In this document: positions 50,700 through 61,598 of the stretch, in pieces
How the letters are laid out: the number at the start of each line of letters is the position of its first letter
Position numbering within the stretch: position 1 is the first letter of the stretch
Source of the DNA: Gemmatimonadota bacterium
Lineage (GTDB): Bacteria > Gemmatimonadota > Gemmatimonadetes > Longimicrobiales > Gaopeijiaceae
DNA length: 64,000 bases
Direction of reading: 5' to 3'
NCBI GenBank assembly: GCA_022822445.1
Contig: JAJEBR010000033.1
Coordinates: 124,001-188,000, forward strand
Made by a program: the position numbers and the translations under genes
The notes under the pieces: generated by a model
Told to the model about the DNA's origin: nothing
The model's database searches: none
Seen by the model: only the letters and a program-made list of their open reading frames with translations

Positions 50700-51320
50700 G
50701 TGGATGAGGCACTCGCGCTGTTGATGGAGATGCCGCCTCCGGTGGTCTACGCCATTCTGGCGGCAGGTGCGGTGGTGGAGAACATCGTGCCGGCGATTCC
50801 GGCCGACACCTTCATCGTGGCCGGGGGGTTCGTCGCCGGGCTGGGGACACTGAGTGTGGCCGCGGTGTTCGGGGTCGTCTGGGGCTTCAATGTGGGCGGC
50901 GCGCTGGCTGTCTACGGGCTGGGCAGGCGGTACGGGAGGGAGTTCTTCCGCACGGGGCGCGGTCGGGGCCTGATCCCCGACGGGCAGTGGGACCGGCTGG
51001 AGGCGTTCTACGAGCGCTGGGGCGTGGCGGCGATCTTCGCGGGGCGCTTCTTCCCGGGATTCCGGGCGCTGGTGCCGGTCTTCGCGGGGGTGGCGGGGCT
51101 GGGGTGGTGGCGGGTCGTGCCGCCGCTGGCGATGGCGTCGGCCATCTGGTACGGCGTCCTCGTACGGCTCGGGTTTCTCGCCGGCGACAACCTTGAAGCC
51201 GTCACGGACGCGGTCGCGCAGACCCAGAGGTGGCTTCTGGCGGGTTCTCTGGTGCTGGCCGCCGGGCTGGCGTGGCTGTGGTGGCACGCCCGGCGGCGCC
51301 AGCGCGAAGCGGGGAAGTAG
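50700..51320 (+). CDS. DedA/VTT-domain membrane protein
   Basis: 206 residues with about five hydrophobic segments. The VTT/DedA core is visible as the re-entrant segment AIPADTFIVAGGFVAGLG, the GRRYGREF motif after the second segment, and FAGRFFPGFRALVPVFAG near residue 117. Family members are proposed lipid scramblases or flippases (undecaprenyl phosphate or phosphatidylethanolamine) needed for envelope integrity. Starts at a GTG, 18 bases after ispF. Substrate unproven. Confidence 0.88.
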   Translation: MDEALALLMEMPPPVVYAILAAGAVVENIVPAIPADTFIVAGGFVAGLGTLSVAAVFGVVWGFNVGGALAVYGLGRRYGREFFRTGRGRGLIPDGQWDRLEAFYERWGVAAIFAGRFFPGFRALVPVFAGVAGLGWWRVVPPLAMASAIWYGVLVRLGFLAGDNLEAVTDAVAQTQRWLLAGSLVLAAGLAWLWWHARRRQREAGK

Positions 51321-51329
51321 GTCGCACCC

Positions 51330-52274
51330 ATGCCACGGGAGGCCGAGAGCGGTGCCCTGGAGCGGCGATACCACCTGGAGCCGTTCCTCGACTACCTGGC
51401 TCTGGAGCGGGGATTGCGGCCGCGCACCTGCGACGCCTACCGAAGCGACCTGAGGCGTTTCATCGCCTACCTGGGAGGCCGCGGAGACGTGACGGGCCCC
51501 AGCCAGGTCGATTACCGGACCCTGCATGACTACGTAGCTCACCTGCATGGGGGGGGGCGCGCGCCCGTGTCGATCCGGCGCGCGCAATCGGCGCTGCGCG
51601 CGTACTTCCGCTTCCTGGCGGGGGAGGGGATCGTGGACGACGACCCCTCCGACCGCATGGACCGGCCGGCCGTGGGGAAGAAGCTCCCCGAATTCCTTAC
51701 CCAGGACGAAGCCGTGCGGGTGGTCGAGTCGGTCGATCCCGATTCGAAGGTCTACTGGCGGGACCGCGCGGTGCTCGAACTCCTGTACGCGACCGGCATG
51801 CGGGTGAGCGAACTCACGAGGCTGGCGCTGGCCGACCTCGACCCCGAGGACGAGTGCTGCATGGTCTTCGGCAAGGGAGGCAAGGAGCGCCTGGTCCCGG
51901 TCGGGCAGGCCGCGCTGAGGGCGGTGGAGCGCTACCTCGCGGCCGTGCGCCCGGAGCTGGACCGGGGGGCCGGCAAGGCGAAGGGCGCGATGTTCCTCAA
52001 CCAGCGCGGCACGCCACTCGGGCGCATGACGGTGTGGACGATTGTCTCGCACGCTGCGGGGCGGGCCGGGATCGAACGGCGGATCTCACCGCACACGCTG
52101 CGCCACTCCTGCGCCACGCACATGCTCGAAGGGGGCGCGGACCTGGTCGCGGTCCAGGAGATGCTGGGCCACGCCGACATCTCCACGACCCAGATCTACA
52201 CGCACCTCGACCGCGAGTACCTGCGCGAGACCCACCGCCGCTACCACCCGCGAAGCGGAAGCCCCCCTGGCTGA
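51330..52274 (+). CDS. xerD: Site-specific tyrosine recombinase XerD-like
   Basis: 314 residues. N-terminal SAM-like core-binding domain (FLDYLALERGLRPRTCDAYR) and a catalytic domain with the full R-K-H-R-H-Y set: Arg in YATGMRVSELTRL, Lys in GKGGKERLVP, His and Arg in SPHTLRHSCATHMLEGG, His in LGHADISTTQ, and Tyr in IYTHLDREYL. Resolves chromosome dimers at dif with XerC. Length, GC content and position among housekeeping genes argue against a mobile-element integrase; XerC is not in the window, so XerC versus XerD is by overall resemblance. Confidence 0.92.
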   Translation: MPREAESGALERRYHLEPFLDYLALERGLRPRTCDAYRSDLRRFIAYLGGRGDVTGPSQVDYRTLHDYVAHLHGGGRAPVSIRRAQSALRAYFRFLAGEGIVDDDPSDRMDRPAVGKKLPEFLTQDEAVRVVESVDPDSKVYWRDRAVLELLYATGMRVSELTRLALADLDPEDECCMVFGKGGKERLVPVGQAALRAVERYLAAVRPELDRGAGKAKGAMFLNQRGTPLGRMTVWTIVSHAAGRAGIERRISPHTLRHSCATHMLEGGADLVAVQEMLGHADISTTQIYTHLDREYLRETHRRYHPRSGSPPG

Positions 52275-52285
52275 TCCGCCGGGCC

Positions 52286-53887
52286 CTACCTCCCCGGTGA
52301 TTGCTCCACTCTCTGACCCACCAGCGCGAAAAGCTCGGCACGGGTGCGCGCGCCGCGGGCCAGCTCCAGGGCTTCGGCGAGTACCCGGTCCTCCTCCGCC
52401 ACAACGGCCAGACTCAGTTCCCGGGCACCGGCACGGTACAGATAGCGAAGCTGGGCCCAGCGATCCAGGTATTCCCTGGCCACCGGATTCCCGACGATCT
52501 CCTCGTCCATTCCTCTCCCCACCAGGTCCTGCGCCAGCGCGTCGAAGGCGGAGGAGGGAAGGCGCCTGATCGAAGCACTGCGGAGCGCCTCCTTGGCAAG
52601 CTCCAGCGCGTACTCCTGAACGATGACCCCGATCGGGACCTGAACCTCGACGGCGTGGTTCATCAGCGCGAGCTCCTCCGGCTTCGGCGGATCCTGCTCG
52701 ACCACGAGATCCGGAAAGACGCCACCGCCTGTCCGCAGCCGTCTCCCCGCGGCCGTCTCCACCCAGCCGAGCTCCTCTTCCGCTTCCGGAATGGGCGTCC
52801 CGTCACTGTGCCGCGTGCGCTGGAGCGTCCGGCCCAGAGGCGTGTACCACGACCCCGTGGTGATCCTCAGCTGTCGTCCGGCCGGCAGCGGATACACGGT
52901 CTGTACCACGCCCTTCCCGAAGGTCCGTTCCCCGATCACCACCGCGCGGTCGTGATCCTGAAGCGCTCCGGAGATGATCTCGGCAGCGGAGGCGGTAAAG
53001 CCGTCCACCAGAACGATGATGGGAGTCTCCGGCAGCCGTGGCGGGCTCCGTGCGCGCCAGGTCTGCATGTCGATCTCGCCGGCGGGACCCGGTGCACTCG
53101 CGCCGGACACGCTCGCGAGGGTCTGGTCCGGCGCCAGGAACAGGTCGTTTACCCGCAGCGACTCGTCCAGGTATCCGCCGGGATTGCCGCGCAGGTCCAT
53201 GATCAACGCGCTCGCGTCCCGATACTCCCGTAGCGCCGCGTCCAGTTCGTCGGTCACGCCGCGGGCGACCCGGTCGATCCCGAAGTGGGCGATCCCGTCC
53301 CCTGCCCAGCTCGAAGCCAGTGCGGGAACGTGCACGTTGTCGCGCCGGATGCTCAGAGGCACCGGCTCCGCGTAGCCATCGCGCTCCACCCTGATGTTGA
53401 CCACCGTCCCGGGCTCGCCCCGGATCGAATCCCGGGCCATGTCGATCGTCCAGTCGCGGGCGTCGTGTCCCTCCACCCAGACGATCTCGTCCCCGACGAG
53501 CATCCCGACGCCGTCGGCGGGCGTGTCCCTGAACACGGCCGTGACGGTAACGCGCGATCCCAGGTTGGAGATCTGCACGCCGATCCCCGCATAGTTGCCG
53601 GTGTTGGTCTCCGTGAACTGGCCGTACTCCTCTTCCGTGAAGACGGTGGCGTAGGGATCGTCGAGCTGTTCGATGAGGCCCTTGATGGCGAGCTCCCACA
53701 GCGCCGAGTCACCGGGAGCGGAGACATGGTGGCGGGCAATCCTGTCGAGGGCCTGGAGGAAGACCTGCGCACCTTCGCTGCCGGCGTTGGCAGCGGGCGG
53801 CCCGGTCGGCGGATTCTGGGCGGAAAGCGGGGCCGCCAGGACAGCCAGAGCGGCGCCAAGACAGATATAGCGGTCGATTCTGAACAT
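52286..53887 (-). CDS. Exported S41-family (CtpA-type) carboxyl-terminal processing protease
   Basis: 533 residues. A signal peptide (RYICLGAALAVLAAPLSAQ, residues 6-24) is followed by a PDZ domain (VGMLVGDEIVWVEGHDA, near 127-143) and the tail-specific protease domain with MDLRGNPGGYLDE (230-242), the nucleophile Ser300 in GFTASAAEIISG, and the general base Lys325 in RTFGKGVVQT. The C-terminal ~120 residues form an additional helical region. It cleaves periplasmic proteins at their C-termini. The frame opens upstream to 54181, but the ATG at 53887 leads into the signal peptide. Divergent from nadE. Confidence 0.95.
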   Translation of the reverse strand: MFRIDRYICLGAALAVLAAPLSAQNPPTGPPAANAGSEGAQVFLQALDRIARHHVSAPGDSALWELAIKGLIEQLDDPYATVFTEEEYGQFTETNTGNYAGIGVQISNLGSRVTVTAVFRDTPADGVGMLVGDEIVWVEGHDARDWTIDMARDSIRGEPGTVVNIRVERDGYAEPVPLSIRRDNVHVPALASSWAGDGIAHFGIDRVARGVTDELDAALREYRDASALIMDLRGNPGGYLDESLRVNDLFLAPDQTLASVSGASAPGPAGEIDMQTWRARSPPRLPETPIIVLVDGFTASAAEIISGALQDHDRAVVIGERTFGKGVVQTVYPLPAGRQLRITTGSWYTPLGRTLQRTRHSDGTPIPEAEEELGWVETAAGRRLRTGGGVFPDLVVEQDPPKPEELALMNHAVEVQVPIGVIVQEYALELAKEALRSASIRRLPSSAFDALAQDLVGRGMDEEIVGNPVAREYLDRWAQLRYLYRAGARELSLAVVAEEDRVLAEALELARGARTRAELFALVGQRVEQSPGR

Positions 53888-53999
53888 CGTGTTTGCACTT
53901 TCGAAAAAGCGGAACCTGACAGATAATGGAACGAAGTCCGCTATTCGGGGCCACCCCCCGACGCCCAACGTCCCCAACCAAGGCCATTCGGTACGCTCC

Positions 54000-55868
54000 A
54001 TGGGCTCCGGCCAATCCATTCGGGTCGCCCTCTGCCAGGTGAAGCCGAGGAAGGGCGAGGTGGGCAGCAACGTATCCGCCGTGCGGGATGCGCTGCCGTC
54101 CGGGGTGGACCTCGCGGTCTTTCCGGAGACGGTTCTGTCGGGGTACTTCGTCGAAGGCGCGGCCAGGGAGGTCGCGCTCACGCGGCGGGAGCTGGTGGCG
54201 GCGCTGGGAGCACCCCCCGCCGACCGCCGCTGTGACGTGGCGCTCGGGTTCTACGAGCGCGGCCGCCGGGGCGTGTACAACGGCATGGCCTACCTCACCC
54301 CCGCGGGAGACCGGTACGAAGTCGTCCATGTGCACCGCAAGGTCTTTCTCCCGACCTACGGGCTCTTCGAGGAAGGGCGCTTCGTCGAACCGGGCCGCGA
54401 GGTCAGCGCCTTCGACACGCGCCTGGGCAGGATGGGCATGCTCATCTGCGAGGATCTGTGGCACTCGCTGACGCCGTCGATCCTTGCACTCGACGGCGCG
54501 GAGCTGATTCTGAGCGGATGCGCGTCGCCGGCGCGCGGGTTCGGTCCGGCGTCGCCGCTCCCGGCCAACCTGGATGAATGGGACCGGATCGCGGCCCGCA
54601 CCTCCAAGGAGCACGGCGTCTTCGTCCTTCTGGCGCACCTGGCGGGCTCCGAGGGTGGCAAGCTGTTCGCCGGAGGATCCTCGGCCTGGGCTCCCGACGG
54701 GTCGCTCATGGTCCGTGCGCCGCTCTTCACGGAAGCGACGACCCGCGTCACGGTGGACATCGGCGACATCCTGCGCATACGCCAGGAGTCGCCGCTGCTG
54801 GGCGATCTCAGCAACGCGCTGCCCCGGCTGCGCGCCTCGCTGGACCGGGCCTGGGCCGGAGAACAGGCGGACGCGGGCAGCGGCGGACCATCGCGGCGTG
54901 ATGTGCCTCAGCCGATGACGGAGACCGGCGGCGGCGGGGCCCGTGTGACTTCGCGGCGCCGGGCTTCCAGGCCGGACCAGCCACCTCAGCCTGGGCGGAC
55001 GGCAGCTTCCGGCGAAGGGCCGGTGGCGGACCGGCCAAACGACTCCGACCTTCTGGCGGTCGCCATCGACCCCGGGCTGGTGGAATCGGCCCTCATCGAG
55101 TTCATCCGGGACGAAGTCGTGCGGCTGAGGGGCTTCGAACGGGTGGTCATCGGAGTCTCCGGCGGGGTGGACTCGGCGGTATCGCTCTTCCTGGCCTGCA
55201 AGGCTCTCGGGCCGGAAAACGTGCACGGCTTCCGCCTCCCGTACGCGACGTCCAGCGCGGACAGCCTGGAGCACGCCCAGCTCGTCATCGAAGCGGCGGG
55301 CGCCCGGCAGCGCACACTGTCGATCACCGCGGCCGTGGACGCCTACATCGGCGAACACGAACCCGACGTCTCCCCGAACCGGAGGGGGAACCTCGCGGCG
55401 CGGCTGCGGTCGGTCATCCTCTTCGACCAGTCGGCCAGGCTGGACGCCCTCCCCCTGGGGACGGGGAACAAGAGCGAGCGCCTCCTCGGCTACTATACCT
55501 GGCACGCCGATGACTCCCCCCCGATCAACCCGCTGGGCGACCTCTTCAAGACCCAGGTGTGGGATCTTGCGCGGCATCTGGGCATCCCGGCCACGATCGT
55601 CGACAAGCCCGCGAGCGCCGACCTGGTCCGCGGCGTCCACGACGAGGACGAACTGGGGATCTCCTACCACCGCGCCGACCCGATCCTGCACCACCTCCTC
55701 CGCGGCCACGACCCCGTGTCGCTCGCCCGCCTGGGCTTCGACGAAACCGAAGTCGGGATCGTTTGGAAGCGCCTCTCTTCGACGCACTGGAAGCGGCGCC
55801 TGCCAACCGTCGCGCTGCTTTCGGACACCGCGATCGGGGAGTCCTACCTGCGGCCGGTCGACTACTGA
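54000..55868 (+). CDS. nadE: Glutamine-dependent NAD+ synthetase
   Basis: Amidates nicotinic acid adenine dinucleotide to NAD+. 622 residues: an N-terminal nitrilase-type glutaminase domain with Glu43, Lys114 and Cys150 (FPET, VHRKVFLPTYG, LICEDLW), a Pro/Arg-rich linker of about 75 residues (near 300-375), then the synthetase domain with the PP-loop SGGVDSAVSLF near 388, and LPLGTGNKSERLLGYYTWHA. The frame begins at 53889, but the ATG at 54000 starts the conserved sequence. The 112-base divergent gap contains GACAGATAATGG, a possible -10. Confidence 0.96.
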   Translation: MGSGQSIRVALCQVKPRKGEVGSNVSAVRDALPSGVDLAVFPETVLSGYFVEGAAREVALTRRELVAALGAPPADRRCDVALGFYERGRRGVYNGMAYLTPAGDRYEVVHVHRKVFLPTYGLFEEGRFVEPGREVSAFDTRLGRMGMLICEDLWHSLTPSILALDGAELILSGCASPARGFGPASPLPANLDEWDRIAARTSKEHGVFVLLAHLAGSEGGKLFAGGSSAWAPDGSLMVRAPLFTEATTRVTVDIGDILRIRQESPLLGDLSNALPRLRASLDRAWAGEQADAGSGGPSRRDVPQPMTETGGGGARVTSRRRASRPDQPPQPGRTAASGEGPVADRPNDSDLLAVAIDPGLVESALIEFIRDEVVRLRGFERVVIGVSGGVDSAVSLFLACKALGPENVHGFRLPYATSSADSLEHAQLVIEAAGARQRTLSITAAVDAYIGEHEPDVSPNRRGNLAARLRSVILFDQSARLDALPLGTGNKSERLLGYYTWHADDSPPINPLGDLFKTQVWDLARHLGIPATIVDKPASADLVRGVHDEDELGISYHRADPILHHLLRGHDPVSLARLGFDETEVGIVWKRLSSTHWKRRLPTVALLSDTAIGESYLRPVDY

Positions 55869-55960
55869 GGGACGCTGGAGCATCCCGGGACAGGAAAGGA
55901 ACCGGCCGTGACGGCGGACGGACGCGGCCAGGCCAGGCCCCCACGAGCCGGCCGCCCGGA

Positions 55961-56986
55961 CTACCTCCCCGCGATCCGGCGGCGAAAGGAATCCAGCAGG
56001 GGCAGGGGCGTCAGCTCCCCGTCCATGATGGAGGCCAGTTCCTCCTCGCGGCGCCAGTGCACCTCCAGCTCCGCCAGCTCCATCGCCAGCAGGCGTCTCT
56101 CGGTCTCCTCGTGAACCGCAATCTCCAGAGCGACGCGGCCGACCCGGCCCACGTCCCCGAAGGGCCGGTCGCGCTTGAGGATCCTCGCAGGCAGCCGCTC
56201 CGGTCCCCCCGACGCCTCGATCAGCCCGACCGCGTGGTCCACCCGCCGGTCGGAGGCGCCGGCGAAATGGTGGTAGCCCAACACCCTGCGCAGCGTGCGG
56301 TTGGCCTCCTGGCCCGTCAGTAGCAGGCCGCTCTCGCGCGCCCGGTCACACGCGGGGCACGAGATGATCAGCCCGGGGGATTCCTCCTCGGCGGTCAGAA
56401 CCAGCCCGCCGCGCTCCGCATAGCGTACCCGGTTGATCGGCCGTCCACAGCGCATGCAGTCTCCCTTGCCGCGCCAGGCCGTGCCCCCGAACCTCAGCCA
56501 GCGGGCACCGCCGGTGACCACCTTGGGGGCGTTGTCCCAGACCAGCCAGGCGCTGATGAATCCGATCCCACCGGTCGCCCACGAGCCCGCGATGGCCGCC
56601 GCCGCACCGATTGTCCCCGCGGCCGACAGCTTGCGGAACCTCTCGCGGCGCTGCCTGAGCTCCCTGCCGTAGCGCCACCAGGCCTCCTCCCGCAGCTGGG
56701 CGCGACCGACCCGCACGATCTCGAGGGGACCGGCCCGCATGAGTGCCACGTTGTCGGTGCGGGACAGAACCCGAGCCTCATCACGGACCAGCTTCTCGAG
56801 TTCGTCGAGCGCCTCCCAGCGCGACTCGATGGGGACGAGCGACCAGCGCGAACAGGAGCGGCAGATCAGCCAGAGCCGGCCCTTTTCCGGATCGTAGGCG
56901 ACCTTCCGCCCCCGGGTCAGGTGCTCAAGGGCATCGTTCGGCGCGAATTCGTGGTCGCAGACTAGGCATTTTCGATACATGCTCAT
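55961..56986 (-). CDS. Double zinc-ribbon membrane-anchored protein, unknown function
   Basis: 341 residues. Two CxxC pairs at the N-terminus (Cys7/Cys10 in KCLVCDHEF and Cys42/Cys45 in LICRSCSRW) look like one zinc ribbon. A hydrophobic hairpin follows at about 120-150 (GTIGAAAAIAGSWATGG; FISAWLVW). A second ribbon follows it (DCMRCGRPIN ... ISCPACDRARE). The C-terminal 100 residues are soluble, Glu/Arg rich, ending ELTPLPLLDSFRRRIAGR. I do not recognise the family. The start is the ATG at 56986 or the one at 56980, the latter better spaced from AGGA. A consensus TATAAT lies just upstream, so the mRNA leader would be only some 7-13 bases. Confidence 0.8.
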   Translation of the reverse strand: MSMYRKCLVCDHEFAPNDALEHLTRGRKVAYDPEKGRLWLICRSCSRWSLVPIESRWEALDELEKLVRDEARVLSRTDNVALMRAGPLEIVRVGRAQLREEAWWRYGRELRQRRERFRKLSAAGTIGAAAAIAGSWATGGIGFISAWLVWDNAPKVVTGGARWLRFGGTAWRGKGDCMRCGRPINRVRYAERGGLVLTAEEESPGLIISCPACDRARESGLLLTGQEANRTLRRVLGYHHFAGASDRRVDHAVGLIEASGGPERLPARILKRDRPFGDVGRVGRVALEIAVHEETERRLLAMELAELEVHWRREEELASIMDGELTPLPLLDSFRRRIAGR

Positions 56987-56999
56987 GGTTCCTGACCAT

Positions 57000-57005
57000 A
57001 TTATA
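57000..57005 (-). promoter_or_regulatory. Consensus -10 hexamer for the zinc-ribbon gene
   Basis: On the minus strand TATAAT occurs 14 bases upstream of the ATG at 56986. I see no good -35 hexamer. The predicted start near 56993 implies a very short leader. Confidence 0.5.
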
Positions 57006-57085
57006 CCTGGAGCTGTCCCTCGCGCGCATCCGGCGCGCGGTGACGCGGGCAATCGGGCGGAGCGCGAACCCGGGCACGTGAGAAC

Positions 57086-57679
57086 ATGCTGGCTGTCATA
57101 GACAACTACGATTCATTCACCTGGAACCTTGTCCAGATCCTCGGAGACCTGGGCGGGCGGCCCCGGGTGTACCGCAACGACGAGGTGACTCCCGATGGGC
57201 TCAAGCGCGCAGGGGTGACCCGGCTGGTCGTGTCTCCGGGACCGTGCACGCCCGCCGATGCGGGGGTCAGCGTGGAGGCGATCCGGGAGTTGGGCCCCCT
57301 CGTGCCCATCCTCGGCGTCTGCCTCGGCCACCAGGCCATCGGCGAGGCCTTCGGGGGCCGCACGATCCGCGCCGCGAAGGCCGTGCACGGCAAGACCGCG
57401 ATGGTGGTGCACGACGGCGACCCACTCTTCGCGGGCATCCCCTCGCCGATGAAGGTGGCGCGCTACCACTCGCTGGTGACGGCCTCCGACCTCCCCGGCG
57501 AACTCGTCGCCATAGGCTGGAGCGCCGACCCGGCCGACAAAGGCGAGATCCAGGCGATGCGGCACCGGCGCCACCCCGTCTGGGGTGTCCAGTTCCACCC
57601 CGAGTCCTGGTTCACCGAGGGAGGACGACAGCTGCTCCGCAACTTCCTGTCGCTTGCCGGCGACGGTCCCCGGCGGTAG
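57086..57679 (+). CDS. Glutamine amidotransferase component II (PabA/TrpG type)
   Basis: Supplies ammonia for anthranilate or aminodeoxychorismate synthesis. 197 residues of class I amidotransferase: IDNYDSFTWNLVQILGDLG, VVSPGPCTPADAG, catalytic Cys79 in LGVCLGHQAIGEAFGG, and the His/Glu of VQFHPESWFTEGG near 170. No component I, trpD or pabC is adjacent, so whether it serves folate, tryptophan or both cannot be told; many bacteria use one shared subunit. Starts 100 bases upstream-divergent from the zinc-ribbon gene. Confidence 0.94.
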   Translation: MLAVIDNYDSFTWNLVQILGDLGGRPRVYRNDEVTPDGLKRAGVTRLVVSPGPCTPADAGVSVEAIRELGPLVPILGVCLGHQAIGEAFGGRTIRAAKAVHGKTAMVVHDGDPLFAGIPSPMKVARYHSLVTASDLPGELVAIGWSADPADKGEIQAMRHRRHPVWGVQFHPESWFTEGGRQLLRNFLSLAGDGPRR

Positions 57680-57739
57680 CTTACGGTCCGTGAATGTCAC
57701 GGTCGTGTCGTTGTTTTGCACCCCGGTGAGGGTGCCGTC

Positions 57740-60222
<2,483 letters not shown>

Positions 60223-60228
60223 AACGCG

Positions 60229-61035
60229 TTGCCGGACCAGGAGTCGTTCACCCTTATTCTGGGTCCATGTGTCCTTGAGGACGAGGACCTCAACCTCGCG
60301 GTCGCGCACGGGGTGGCGGCCGCGGCGCGCAAGGCCGGGCTGCCCGCGGTCTTCAAGGCATCCTTCGACAAGGCCAACCGGTCGCGGCTGGACTCCGCGA
60401 GGGGGCCGGGGATGATCCGCGGGCTGGATATGCTGCGCGCCGTGCGGGAGGAGACCGGACTTCCCGTCCTGACCGACATCCACGAGGCGGCGCAGGCGGG
60501 CCCGGTGGCCGAGGTCGTGGACGTGCTGCAGATTCCCGCCTTCCTCTGCCGCCAGACCTCGCTGCTGGTTGCGGCCGGAGAGACCGGCAGGGCGGTGAAT
60601 GTGAAGAAGGGCCAGTGGATGTCGGCGTCCGCGATGGCCGGAGCCGTGGAGAAGGTGCGGGCGGGCGGGGCCGAGCGCGTGATGGTGACCGAGCGCGGCA
60701 CGGCGTTCGGCTACGGCGACCTCGTGGTGGACCTGCGCAACTTTGCCCGTGTGCGCGAGGCCGCGCGCGTCCCCGTAATCTTCGACGGCACGCATTCGGT
60801 GCAGACGCCGGGGACGACCGCCGACGGGTCGACCGGGGGAGCGCCCGAGCACATCCGCGCGCTCGTGCGGGGTGCGGTGGCCGCGGGCTGCGACGGGCTC
60901 TTCCTGGAGGTTCATCCCGACCCGGCGGCGGCCCCGTCGGACGGCTCGAACATGCTGCAGCTGCGCGACCTGCCGTCCGTGCTGCATGATGTGGTGGCGA
61001 TCCGCCGTGCCCTTGGCGAGGAGGCCCCCGCGTGA
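60229..61035 (+). CDS. kdsA: 3-deoxy-8-phosphooctulonate synthase (metal-dependent type)
   Basis: Condenses phosphoenolpyruvate with arabinose 5-phosphate to Kdo-8-phosphate. 268 residues: FTLILGPCVLED with Cys14 where the metal-independent enzymes carry Asn, VFKASFDKANRSRLDSARGP, QIPAFLCRQTSLLVAAGETG, FDGTHSVQTPG and FLEVHPDPAAAPSDGSNML. The Cys marks the metal-dependent class II form. Starts at a TTG 6 bases after pyrG; its stop overlaps kdsC (GTGA). Confidence 0.96.
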   Translation: MPDQESFTLILGPCVLEDEDLNLAVAHGVAAAARKAGLPAVFKASFDKANRSRLDSARGPGMIRGLDMLRAVREETGLPVLTDIHEAAQAGPVAEVVDVLQIPAFLCRQTSLLVAAGETGRAVNVKKGQWMSASAMAGAVEKVRAGGAERVMVTERGTAFGYGDLVVDLRNFARVREAARVPVIFDGTHSVQTPGTTADGSTGGAPEHIRALVRGAVAAGCDGLFLEVHPDPAAAPSDGSNMLQLRDLPSVLHDVVAIRRALGEEAPA

Positions 61036-61598
61036 GCCGCCGGCCGATGGAGATCCCGCGGGCAACCGCGCGGCGGATTCGGCTGGTCGTATTCGATGTC
61101 GATGGCGTGATGACCGATGGCGGGGTATACATGGGTACCACGGCGGATGGCACGCCGGTGGAACTCAAGCGTTTCAACGTGCAGGACGGACTCGGAATCA
61201 GGATCTTGCAGAAGTCGGATGTGCAGGTCGCTCTGATCTCCGGCAGGGTTTCCGAGGCCACCCGGGGCCGCGCCGCGGAACTCGGGATCCGGGACGTGTT
61301 CCAGGATGGCGGGGCACGCAAGATTCCCATCCTGCATGAGCTGCTGGACTCCAGAGGGCTGGAGTGGACGGAGGTCGCGGTGTTGGGCGACGACCTGGCC
61401 GACCTGCCGCTGTTGAAGCGAGTGGGCCTGCCGGCCACGGTGGCCAACGGGACCGCGGAGGTGTGCCGTGCCGCCGCGTGGCAGAGTACGAAGGAAGGCG
61501 GACGGGGCGCGGTGCGCGAATTCGTGGAGGCGCTGCTGCGCGCCCGGGGAGAATGGACTGGACTGGTCGATGAGTACTGTCGCGAACGCGGCGGCTGA
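61032..61598 (+). CDS. kdsC: 3-deoxy-manno-octulosonate-8-phosphatase
   Basis: HAD-type phosphatase releasing Kdo. 188 residues: catalytic Asp22/Asp24 in VVFDVDGVMTDGGVY, KRFNVQDGLGIRILQ, LISGRVSEATRGRAAELGI, and the C-terminal VAVLGDDLADLPLLKRVGLP. The C2-type HAD without a cap domain, forming tetramers. GTG start overlapping kdsA; the next gene (kdsD) begins 29 bases before its stop. Confidence 0.94.
   Translation: MSRRPMEIPRATARRIRLVVFDVDGVMTDGGVYMGTTADGTPVELKRFNVQDGLGIRILQKSDVQVALISGRVSEATRGRAAELGIRDVFQDGGARKIPILHELLDSRGLEWTEVAVLGDDLADLPLLKRVGLPATVANGTAEVCRAAAWQSTKEGGRGAVREFVEALLRARGEWTGLVDEYCRERGG

Noticed and set aside
48750-52052. Minus-strand open frame of 1100 codons opposite acpP, fabF, ispF, the DedA-like gene and xerD
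   Set aside because: Shadow of five well-supported genes; composition is typical of reverse-complement GC-rich coding DNA.
51330-52274. Integrase of a mobile element
   Set aside because: XerD-like length and motifs, housekeeping neighbours, same composition, and no attachment-site repeats or cargo genes.
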